A stretch of 13,394 bases of DNA. Source: Cyanobacteria bacterium K_DeepCast_35m_m2_023 (GTDB lineage: Bacteria > Cyanobacteriota > Cyanobacteriia > PCC-6307 > Cyanobiaceae). Of this stretch, positions 7,149-13,394 are shown piece after piece. Each line of letters opens with the position of its first letter. Positions within the stretch are counted from its first letter, which is position 1. Made by a program: the position numbers and the translations under genes. The stretch spans positions 1-13,394 of the forward strand of contig VGQR01000021.1 in the NCBI GenBank assembly GCA_016882345.1. Direction: 5' to 3'. The notes under the pieces are model-generated. The model was given only the letters and a program-made list of their open reading frames with translations, was not told the DNA's origin and did no database searches.

Positions 7149-7481
7149 GTGATCGCCCTGCGCCTCGCTTTTCTCGCCGCTGCGGTGTCTCCTTTGGTTC
7201 TGACATCGACCGCAGTGCAGGCGTCACCCCTGAGCGCGGTCAATCAGGCCCTGCAACCGTGCCTGGTGGGCGGTCAGCCCAAAGCCTGTCCTGCCGCCCT
7301 GCGGGTGATCGACCAACTGCAAGCCACGGCCGAGTTCCTCAACGCCGACAGCCTGTGCAAGCAGCAGCTGCGCCAGTTCAAGGACGTGGTGGCTTTGATG
7401 GCAATCCGCGATACCACCCCGATTGAGGCCCAGGGGACATTTGATGCGGTGGCCCAGGTCTGCGCCCGTTCGGGGCTCTGA
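7149..7481 (+). CDS. Small secreted protein of unknown function, four cysteines
   Basis: I do not recognise a named family. The 110-residue product starts at GTG (7149), the only usable start after an in-frame stop upstream, and has a clear Sec signal peptide: Arg5, a hydrophobic core at about 6-20, and probable cleavage after Val-Gln-Ala (23-25). The mature part of about 85 residues is helical in character and has exactly four cysteines (38, 47, 70, 105), an even number that suits two disulfide bonds in the periplasm or lumen. It is not a lipoprotein, since no Cys sits at the cleavage site. It lies 27 bp after cobM and ends 8 bp before the convergent mqo stop, so it is probably the last gene of the petC-petA-lgt-cobM run. 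Signal peptide, length and codon use argue that it is a real gene. Confidence 0.75.
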   Translation: MIALRLAFLAAAVSPLVLTSTAVQASPLSAVNQALQPCLVGGQPKACPAALRVIDQLQATAEFLNADSLCKQQLRQFKDVVALMAIRDTTPIEAQGTFDAVAQVCARSGL

Positions 7482-7489
7482 GCAGCCGT

Positions 7490-8956
7490 TCAGCTGTCTT
7501 TGATCAGCTCGGCTGCCAACTGTTCCCGCTCAAAGCGGCAGCCGAGCCGTTCGGCGATGGCTTCCACATCGCCCGCGGCATTGCCCAGGCAGCAGGTGCC
7601 ACCGGGTGACGGGGTCACGTTGAACACCAACCCTGGCCTGGCCTGAATGCGGGCCTCCCCGAGCATCAGGCGCCGCTCCTGTTTGTTGATCAACTGCGGA
7701 CGCACCCCCCCGTAGCCCTCAGCAAAGCGGAGGTCGTCGAGGCGCATGTCGGGCACGATCTTGCGGGCATCGGCCAGAAACAGCCGCCGCCGGAGCCAGG
7801 GCATCTCAAACAACAGGTTCTTGACGATGTAGTTGCGGATGTCGGCAACGCAGAACAGTTGCCAGAACACGGCCAGCACGGCCCAGTCGAGCCGCAGCAC
7901 TTTGAGAAACTCCCAGAACGAAGCCGGTTTGTAGCGCTCCAGCAGCGGCAGCAACAGCGCGGTGGGTCCAAAGCGCGTCTTGCCTGGCGCGCGCACGTCG
8001 GGATCGCCGTGAATGGCGGCAAACGGCAGCTTGTCGTTCTGAACCGTGTAGACCTTGCCCTGCAGCAGGTCGGGGGTGAAGTAGAAGCTGCCGGCCACCG
8101 GCAGGCACGAATAGTCGAGTCCATAGCCGAGCTGCTGGGCCATCAGCAGGCTGTGGGCGCCGGCGTTCACCACCACATGGCGTGCGCGCAGCTGGCGCGG
8201 GGGTCCCCCCGCCGTCGGGTTCAGCGTCACCCGGAAGCCACTGTCGGGTTCTGGCGATTCGGCTTCGATCGCGGTGACCGTGGTGCCGAGCTCCACGTCA
8301 AACCGCCGCTCGCTGCCGGCGACCGCCAGCCGGGTCTGGGCCACGAACGAGTCCGCCAGGGCCTCGTAGTCGACGGCGGTGTAGGTGCTGCGAATGCCGA
8401 TGGCCACCAGTTCTTCGCTGCGCAGGCTGCCGGCCCGATGCGCCACCTGGGGTTCCCAGCTGGCGATCTGCTCTTTCTCGAGCAGCTCCATGGCCGGGAA
8501 ATGGGGTGAAAACTGGCTGAAGCGTTCGCGCAGGAAGCGGCACTCCCGTTCCCCCACTCCCAGCACCATTTTGGGTGTGCGAAACACGCAACGATCGCGC
8601 TCGTGGGGCTCGAGCAGCTCGGCGTAGTGGACGATCATCTCGGCCGTACGCTTGACCTTGAGGGCTTTCTCGAGGCTGTAGTTGGTCTCGATGTCGCCGC
8701 AGTGGATCGTTTGGCTGTTGTTGGTGGCTTTCGAGTTGACCTGGGCCAGCGTGTCGTAGCGCTCGGCCAGCAGCACCCGCGGCAGGTCGGTGTAACGGGC
8801 CAGTTCGAACAGCAGCGCGGTGCCGCAGACCCCGCCGCCAACGATCAGCACATCGACCTGTTCTGTTGTCCCTGCTGCCACGGGTGTTGTCAGTCCTGCC
8901 TCCCATGCTCGCCTGTCGACGGGCCGCCCCCTGCAGCGGGGCTGCGGTGAGGCCAT
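7490..8956 (-). CDS. mqo: Malate:quinone oxidoreductase (FAD-dependent)
   Basis: Mqo is a membrane-associated flavoprotein that oxidises malate to oxaloacetate and passes electrons straight to the quinone pool. The 488-residue product has the Rossmann FAD motif VDVLIVGGGVCGTAL (34-48), the block NNSQTIHCGDIETNY (79-93), and a C-terminal FAD-binding stretch FNVTPSPGGTCCLGNAAGD (445-463) typical of Mqo. The NSQT-H-GDIETNY block is closer to what I remember of Helicobacter and Campylobacter Mqo than to the E. coli form. The ATG (8954-8956) has GGTGA about 12 nt upstream, but the first 25 residues are Arg/Pro-rich and unlike the family; an internal GTG at codon 26 (8881) is an alternative start. 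Its upstream region contains a palindrome and then the divergent tRNA gene. It ends tail-to-tail with the secreted-protein gene. Confidence 0.9.
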   Translation of the reverse strand: MASPQPRCRGRPVDRRAWEAGLTTPVAAGTTEQVDVLIVGGGVCGTALLFELARYTDLPRVLLAERYDTLAQVNSKATNNSQTIHCGDIETNYSLEKALKVKRTAEMIVHYAELLEPHERDRCVFRTPKMVLGVGERECRFLRERFSQFSPHFPAMELLEKEQIASWEPQVAHRAGSLRSEELVAIGIRSTYTAVDYEALADSFVAQTRLAVAGSERRFDVELGTTVTAIEAESPEPDSGFRVTLNPTAGGPPRQLRARHVVVNAGAHSLLMAQQLGYGLDYSCLPVAGSFYFTPDLLQGKVYTVQNDKLPFAAIHGDPDVRAPGKTRFGPTALLLPLLERYKPASFWEFLKVLRLDWAVLAVFWQLFCVADIRNYIVKNLLFEMPWLRRRLFLADARKIVPDMRLDDLRFAEGYGGVRPQLINKQERRLMLGEARIQARPGLVFNVTPSPGGTCCLGNAAGDVEAIAERLGCRFEREQLAAELIKDS

Positions 8957-8975
8957 GTTTTATGCTTCACCAGTG

Positions 8976-8990
8976 CTGACCGAAGGTCAG
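8976..8990. promoter_or_regulatory. 15-bp inverted repeat between mqo and tRNA-Val
   Basis: CTGACC (8976-8981) and GGTCAG (8985-8990) are exact reverse complements around GAA. The element sits 19 bp upstream of the mqo ATG and 4 bp before the 5' end of the tRNA. It could be an operator for mqo, a part of the tRNA leader, or both. The assignment is inferred. Confidence 0.4.
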
Positions 8991-8994
8991 GCGC

Positions 8995-9066
<72 letters not shown>

Positions 9067-9140
9067 TTCATTTTTTTGAACTTGCTCGACGATGTTCCGT
9101 CAGCACGTCAAAATTTTTTGCGGCTCCGATAGGTCTCCCG

Positions 9141-9986
9141 ATGGTTGAGCAGTCCGATCCCCAGGTGAACCATCAGGACGCCCAGGACCTCGCCCCCATC
9201 CCAGAACTCAATGCACTGGCTCAGGCCCTGCGCCAGGCCCGCATCGACCAGGGCCTGAGCCTGGGCGAGCTGGCCGGGCGGCTGCACATGGGTCTCGAGC
9301 AGTTGCGGGCCTTTGAGAATGCCGATCGTGCGGCGTTGCCCGAACAGGTGTTTGTGATCGCCCAGGCCAGGCGTATCGCCGCTGCCCTCGGCATCGAGGT
9401 TGCCGACCAGATCGCGGCCCTGCGCAGCAGCGACGTCTTTAACAAGACGGTGCCGGTGCTGACCCCCGAGACCTTTAAGGCCCCACCCCCCCGCAAGCCC
9501 GCCACCCTGGCGTCCCACGTCAGGCACAGGGCTGTGTCGGTCGGGGGCGGTGCCCTGCTGGGCTGGGGCCTGGTGGTGGTGGTGCTGGCGGGCGGCGCCG
9601 GGGCGCTGTGGTGGCAACGCGATCGCTGGCAGCCGTTGCTGGCGAACGGTGGGCGCCAACCTCCGGGGCCCACACGACCCAGCCCAGCAGCCAACGCCAA
9701 GCGAGGGTTGGTGGCGCCCGCTGCTGCAGCTGTGTTGCTGGTGCGGGCCCCCCGCACCAGTTGGTTGGAGGTGCAGTCGCTGCCCGCGAACACCCGGCTT
9801 TACAAGGGCATGTTCAAGGGTGAGAAGCGGTTCCCCCTGGGACAGGGCCTCAGGTTGCTCGCCGGCCGGCCCGATCAGGTGCAGGTGGCGGTGGGTGCCG
9901 CACAACCCAAGACCCTGGGCACGATCAAGGACATCCGTTGGTTCAGCTTCAAGCCGGCGCCGCAGCCGGCGCCACCGACACGCTGA
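9141..9986 (+). CDS. RodZ-like membrane protein with N-terminal helix-turn-helix
   Basis: The 281-residue product has the layout of RodZ: a Cro/Xre-type helix-turn-helix domain in the cytoplasm (about 23-95, with ALRQARIDQGLSLGELAGRL at 29-48), a linker, one membrane span (about 134-158), a proline-rich segment (168-186), and a C-terminal beta-rich domain of DUF4115 type (about 198-272, with SWLEVQ and LYKGMFKGEKRFPLG). RodZ links the MreB cytoskeleton to cell-wall synthesis and cell shape; the HTH part usually binds MreB, not DNA. Whether this protein does so here is inferred. The ATG at 9141 has AGGT at 9131-9134. An AT-rich stretch (9067-9130) separates it from the tRNA gene and probably holds its promoter. 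The 3' end overlaps the convergent ppx gene by 38 bp. Confidence 0.82.
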   Translation: MVEQSDPQVNHQDAQDLAPIPELNALAQALRQARIDQGLSLGELAGRLHMGLEQLRAFENADRAALPEQVFVIAQARRIAAALGIEVADQIAALRSSDVFNKTVPVLTPETFKAPPPRKPATLASHVRHRAVSVGGGALLGWGLVVVVLAGGAGALWWQRDRWQPLLANGGRQPPGPTRPSPAANAKRGLVAPAAAAVLLVRAPRTSWLEVQSLPANTRLYKGMFKGEKRFPLGQGLRLLAGRPDQVQVAVGAAQPKTLGTIKDIRWFSFKPAPQPAPPTR

Positions 9987-11571
9987 GTGCGAGGCCCGTC
10001 GCCTCGCGCACGGCCCCTTGGCAGCTCTCGAGGCTCCAACGTTCAAGGCTCAGATCGGCAGCCGAGGCGCTGCCGACGGCCTGGGGTTGCAGGGTGATCA
10101 GCAGCTCTGAGCTGGGCTTGGGGCTGGCCACCTGCAGTGCGCCGATCACGGCCTGGGGTCGCCTGTCCAGGGCTGCCGCCAACCGCAGCACCAGGGCCAT
10201 GGCCGAAGCGGTCTGACGGGCATCGCGCCCGTCGATGAGCTGCCACGATTCGTGCCGCTTTTTGGGCAGGCTGCGGCGGTGATAGCGGGCGATCGCCGCC
10301 ACCATCAAGTGTTCGAGCTCGGTGTAGCCCAGCAATTCACCGTGGCGAATCAGGTACCAGGTGTGTTTGTGATACGCCCCGATGTTGATGCGTTTGCCGC
10401 AGGTGTGCAGCATGGCGGCGGCCCAGAGCAATTGGCGGCCCTCACCCGTGTCGCTGTGCAGCAGGCACAGAGTCTGATCGTACAGGCTCAGGGCATGGCC
10501 CGCGACCCGTTCAGCTCGCTCGAGATCGACGCCGTAGCCGCGGGCCAGGTGCATGACGGTGCGCTCGCGAATCGTGCTCTGAAACGCAAAACGGTCGTCG
10601 ACGAGCCGGTTGCGCAGCATCCAGTCGACGATCAGGCCCTCCCGCAGCGCCCGATCGCAGATCACCAGTTCCTCGACCTGCAGCATGGCCATGGTGGTCT
10701 GCAGGATCAGGGCCCCCGGCACGATGATTTCGGCCCGCCGCTCGTTGAGTGCCGGCAGGGCCCGCCGCTGCTCGGGCGTCAGGTTCACCAGGCGGTTGAC
10801 GAGTTGGTCGATGCGCTCGCGGCTCAGTCGGTACCCCTGCAGCTTGAGCGGAGGTCGTGGCTCCTCGGCGGCTGCCAGCGCGGCCAGGGCCATGGCGGTA
10901 CCGCTCGTGGCCACCATCAACGGGTGATCGTTGCTGCCGAGGGCGGCCTTGACCTGGGCCACCGCCGGATCCATGGCCCCCTGGATGTAGGCGATCAGAA
11001 ACGAACGGCGATCGGCGGGTAGGGGATCGTGCTGACAGAACTCCCGTTGCAGGCGAACGGCGCCGATGCGCGTGCTGCTCAACACGCGCTCGTCGTGGCC
11101 GTCGGTGAGGATCAGCTCGGTGGAACCGCCGCCGATGTCAATGATCAGGTGGGGCTGGGTGCCGAAGCTCATGCCCGAGAGCACCCCCAGAAAAATGAGC
11201 CGCGCTTCTTCGGGGCCGCTCACCAGGTCGACATCGAGGCCGAGCTGGTCTTGCACCGTCGCCAGGAAATCGCGGCCGTTGGGGGCTTCGCGGACGGCGC
11301 TGGTGGCGGCGGTGACGATCTGTTCCACCCCGTGGCTCAAGGCGAGCTCGCGGCAATGGCGCAGGGTCTCGAGGGCGCGCTCGATCGCGGCCTCGCTGAG
11401 ATCGCCCCGCTCGGCATCCCGCTCGCCCAGACGGGTGGTCGATTTTTCGGTCAGCACCACGTTGAAGCTGCCGAGGGCCGGGTCGACCGCAGCGATCAGC
11501 AGATGAATCGAATTGGTGCCGATGTCGATGGCGGCGACCCTTCGGGTGGGGGCGTTGGCGGCCTGGGGCAT
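9949..11571 (-). CDS. ppx: Exopolyphosphatase (Ppx/GppA family)
   Basis: Ppx removes terminal phosphates from polyphosphate; related GppA enzymes also convert pppGpp to ppGpp. With the start used here the product has 540 residues, similar to other long Ppx proteins. Motifs: AAIDIGTNSIHLLI (13-26, first phosphate loop of the actin-like ATPase fold), SGPEEARLIFLG (118-129, catalytic Glu region), IDIGGGSTEL (144-153, second phosphate loop), then a C-terminal HD-like helical part with LLWAAAMLHTCGKRIN and HHRRS-type segments. Three ATG starts are in frame, at 11661, 11601 and 11571. The last is preferred because it leaves about 13 residues before the conserved fold, but none has a clear Shine-Dalgarno sequence. 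Polyphosphate turnover fits phosphorus-poor waters. It is divergent from ubiA and overlaps the RodZ-like gene tail-to-tail. Confidence 0.93.
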   Translation of the reverse strand: MPQAANAPTRRVAAIDIGTNSIHLLIAAVDPALGSFNVVLTEKSTTRLGERDAERGDLSEAAIERALETLRHCRELALSHGVEQIVTAATSAVREAPNGRDFLATVQDQLGLDVDLVSGPEEARLIFLGVLSGMSFGTQPHLIIDIGGGSTELILTDGHDERVLSSTRIGAVRLQREFCQHDPLPADRRSFLIAYIQGAMDPAVAQVKAALGSNDHPLMVATSGTAMALAALAAAEEPRPPLKLQGYRLSRERIDQLVNRLVNLTPEQRRALPALNERRAEIIVPGALILQTTMAMLQVEELVICDRALREGLIVDWMLRNRLVDDRFAFQSTIRERTVMHLARGYGVDLERAERVAGHALSLYDQTLCLLHSDTGEGRQLLWAAAMLHTCGKRINIGAYHKHTWYLIRHGELLGYTELEHLMVAAIARYHRRSLPKKRHESWQLIDGRDARQTASAMALVLRLAAALDRRPQAVIGALQVASPKPSSELLITLQPQAVGSASAADLSLERWSLESCQGAVREATGLALSVSVAPAAAPA

Positions 11572-11650
11572 CGCGAGGATTCGGCGGCGCCACTTTGCCA
11601 TCACCGCTCGCCGTTGCCGGTCCACACTGGCCCCCAGTTGGGCAGGCCCG
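11572..11650. promoter_or_regulatory. Divergent region ppx / ubiA
   Basis: About 80 bp lie between the chosen starts of two divergent genes; the gap shrinks to 49 bp if ppx starts at 11601. No clear -35/-10 pair is visible. ACTGG-CCC-CCAGT (11626-11638) is a short inverted repeat of weak significance. Confidence 0.3.
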
Positions 11651-12529
11651 ATGGCAGCCATGCAACCAGGGGTCTGGTTTCAACTGCTGCGCTGGCACAA
11701 ACCCAGCGGCCGCCTGATTTTGTTGATCCCCGCCGGTTGGAGCCTCTGGCTCACGCCGCTGGCACCGCCGCCAGCGGCGCTGCTGGGCTGGATTGTGCTC
11801 GGCGGCCTGGCCGTCAGCGGTGCGGGCTGCATTGCCAATGACCTCTGGGACCGGCGCCTCGACCCCCAGGTCGAGCGCACGGCGACCCGTCCCCTGGCCT
11901 CGGGTCGCGTCGGGGTGACCGGCGCGGTCGTGCTGCTGCTGCTGTGCCTGGTGCTGGCGCTGCTGGTGGTGCTGGCCCTGCCCCCCCCGGGGCGCACCCT
12001 GTCGCTGCTGCTGGCCGTGGCGGCCCTGCCGCCGGTGTTGCTCTACCCCTCGGCCAAACGCTGGTTTGGCTACCCCCAGGCGGTGTTGGCCCTGTGCTGG
12101 GGATTCGCGGTGTTGATCCCCTGGGCTGCGGCCACCGGTTCGCTCGCCGGCGGCTGGCCCCTGGCTCTGTGCTGGGTGGCTGCCCTGCTGTGGACCTTTG
12201 GTTTTGACACGGTTTATGCCATGGCCGACCGGGCGGATGATGCCCGCATCGGCATTCGCAGCAGCGCCCTGAGCCTGGGGCGGCACGCGCCCATGGCCGT
12301 CGCCCTCTGTTATGGCGTGACTGCAGCGCTGTTGGCCGTTGCTGCGGGGCTGGTGGGGGTTCAGTCCTGGTTCTGGCCGCTGTGGTTGCTGGCGGCCCTG
12401 GGCATGCAGCAGCAGGCCGCCCGGCTGCGCCGCAGCGATCTGCCGCCCAGCGCCTTTGGCCGCCACTTTGGCCGCCAGGTTCAGCTGGGGGCCCTGCTGC
12501 TGCTGGCCTTGATCGTGGGGCGGTTGTGA
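11651..12529 (+). CDS. ubiA: 4-hydroxybenzoate polyprenyltransferase (UbiA family)
   Basis: This integral membrane enzyme attaches a polyprenyl chain to 4-hydroxybenzoate; in cyanobacteria this is an early step of plastoquinone synthesis. The 292-residue product is hydrophobic, with about eight or nine spans. It has both magnesium-diphosphate motifs of the family: NDLWDRRLD (63-71), followed by the conserved ERTATRPLASG (75-85), and DTVYAMADRADD (186-197). A second ATG lies three codons later (11660). ATG 11651 has AGG 4 nt upstream and is preferred. The frame is open further upstream through the antisense of ppx, without family similarity. The other family members in cyanobacteria (chlorophyll synthase, homogentisate transferases) have different motif contexts, and the RPLASG block supports the UbiA assignment. 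The stop overlaps the GTG start of ldcA. Confidence 0.93.
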   Translation: MAAMQPGVWFQLLRWHKPSGRLILLIPAGWSLWLTPLAPPPAALLGWIVLGGLAVSGAGCIANDLWDRRLDPQVERTATRPLASGRVGVTGAVVLLLLCLVLALLVVLALPPPGRTLSLLLAVAALPPVLLYPSAKRWFGYPQAVLALCWGFAVLIPWAAATGSLAGGWPLALCWVAALLWTFGFDTVYAMADRADDARIGIRSSALSLGRHAPMAVALCYGVTAALLAVAAGLVGVQSWFWPLWLLAALGMQQQAARLRRSDLPPSAFGRHFGRQVQLGALLLLALIVGRL

Positions 12530-13394
12530 GCAGCCGCAGCGCTGCCTGGCCCCGGCCGCTGGCCCCGGGCGCTCGGGTCAGGCTGGTGGCGGCCAGCTCG
12601 GCGCTGACGCCCGAGAGTCAGCAGCGGCTGGGGGCCGGGTTGGCTGTGCTGCAGCAGTGGGGCCTGGTGGTGGACCCCTCCGATGCCCATCAGCGGCGCT
12701 GGGGCTATCTGGCGGGTCCCGATGACCAACGCGGAGCCGATCTGGCCACCATGGCTCCAGAGGCTCCCAACCCCGACCTGTGGGCCTGTGTGCGTGGCGG
12801 CTGGGGGGCGGCCCGGCTGCTCGAAAACCCGTTGCTGCAGCTGCCTGTCGGCTGGCTGTTGGGATTTTCGGATGTGACAGCTCTGCTTTGGGCCCAGCGG
12901 GCGCGGGGGCTGGCCGGCGGCGTGCACGGTCCGCTGCTGACGACCCTGGCGGCCGAACCCGCCTGGAGCCAGGAGCGATTGCGGCGCCTGTTGTTCGGTC
13001 AACCGCTCGAGCCCCTGCTGGCTGAGGGGTGGCAACCGGGCGCGGCCGAGGGGCCGTTGCTGGTGGCCAACCTCACCGTGGCCACCCATCTGCTGGGCAC
13101 CCCCCACTGCCCGCCGTTGACGGGCGCCGTGCTGGTGCTCGAGGACGTTGGCGAAGCGCCCTATCGCCTCGATCGCCTGCTGACACATTGGCGTCTGTGT
13201 GGGGCCCTGCAGCAGCTCGCCGGCCTCGGGTTCGGTCGCTTCGAGGCCTGCGACGATCCCGATGGCGGCGGCTTCAGCTGTGAACAGGTGCTGCGCGAGC
13301 GCAGCGCCGACCTCGGCATTCCCGTGATTGCCGGTTTGCCCCTGGGCCATGGCACGGCCGGCAATGCGGCCCTGCCCCTGGGGGCCTGGGCACG
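12526..13394 (+). CDS. ldcA: LD-carboxypeptidase (peptidase S66, LdcA type), cut by window end
   Basis: The enzyme removes the terminal D-alanine from murein tetrapeptides in the cytoplasm during peptidoglycan recycling. 289 complete codons are visible and the frame is still open at the window edge. Family features: an N-terminal block PLAPGARVRLVAASS (11-25), VRGGWGAARLL (89-99), the nucleophile segment GFSDVTALLWA (113-123) with Ser115, LEDVGEAPYRLDRLL (205-219) with the expected Glu, and GLPLGHG (270-276) with the expected His275. The Ser-Glu-His triad of S66 peptidases is therefore complete. The start is GTG at 12526, overlapping the ubiA stop as GTGA, with GGGG a few bases upstream. Only the last few residues should be missing, since S66 proteins usually run to about 300 residues. 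It is likely co-transcribed with ubiA. Confidence 0.94.
   Translation, partial: MSSRSAAWPRPLAPGARVRLVAASSALTPESQQRLGAGLAVLQQWGLVVDPSDAHQRRWGYLAGPDDQRGADLATMAPEAPNPDLWACVRGGWGAARLLENPLLQLPVGWLLGFSDVTALLWAQRARGLAGGVHGPLLTTLAAEPAWSQERLRRLLFGQPLEPLLAEGWQPGAAEGPLLVANLTVATHLLGTPHCPPLTGAVLVLEDVGEAPYRLDRLLTHWRLCGALQQLAGLGFGRFEACDDPDGGGFSCEQVLRERSADLGIPVIAGLPLGHGTAGNAALPLGAWA

Noticed and set aside
11138..12466. Minus-strand frame of 442 codons over ubiA and ppx
   Set aside because: Gln/Pro/Arg-rich shadow translation of two well-supported genes; no family features.
12481..13350. Minus-strand frame of 289 codons opposite ldcA
   Set aside because: The plus strand carries a complete S66 catalytic triad and runs to the window edge, so the minus frame is a shadow of high GC content.

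Overview
The window looks like core chromosome of a high-GC unicellular picocyanobacterium, of the Cyanobium or high-GC Synechococcus type. The reasons are the genes for oxygenic photosynthesis (psaF, psaJ, petC, petA), a cyanobacterial DUF3067 gene, tight gene packing with overlapping start and stop codons, many GTG/TTG starts, and coding DNA that by eye is well above 60 % GC. The genus is an inference from style and gene content; no database search was possible.

Layout, left to right. (1) 1-381: the end of psaF, then psaJ. Each of these stop codons is followed at once by a perfect inverted repeat, and a good Rho-independent terminator closes the unit. (2) 382-945: gmk on the minus strand, divergent from rqcH (ribosome quality control) and tatC (Tat translocase), which overlap by ATGA on the plus strand. 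(3) 3524-3847: a DUF3067 gene on the minus strand, tail-to-tail with tatC and head-to-head with petC. (4) 3969-7481: plus-strand run petC, petA, lgt, cobM and a small secreted protein of unknown function. (5) 7490-8956: mqo on the minus strand. (6) 8995-9066: tRNA-Val(CAC), then a RodZ-like membrane HTH protein. (7) 9949-11571: ppx on the minus strand, overlapping the RodZ-like gene tail-to-tail. (8) 11651-13394: ubiA and an LD-carboxypeptidase (ldcA) on the plus strand, the latter cut by the window edge.

How the genes fit together. PsaF/PsaJ belong to photosystem I. PetC (Rieske) and PetA (cytochrome f) belong to the cytochrome b6f complex. UbiA makes a plastoquinone precursor, and Mqo feeds electrons from malate into the quinone pool, so much of the window serves thylakoid electron transport. 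TatC exports folded twin-arginine proteins, and PetC carries a twin-arginine N-terminus, so translocase and likely substrate are neighbours. Lgt (lipoprotein maturation), the RodZ-like protein and LdcA (murein recycling) concern the cell envelope. CobM, Gmk, Ppx and RqcH are housekeeping genes.

I see no mobile element, CRISPR array, toxin-antitoxin pair, defence system or other clearly novel multi-gene system. The items worth a second look are modest: the paired post-stop hairpins in psaF-psaJ, three helical-turn-spaced 11-bp repeats beside gmk, a mismatch in the tRNA D-stem, a palindrome at the petC promoter, a Glu for Asp change in RqcH, a Helicobacter-like Mqo signature, and two poorly known small proteins.
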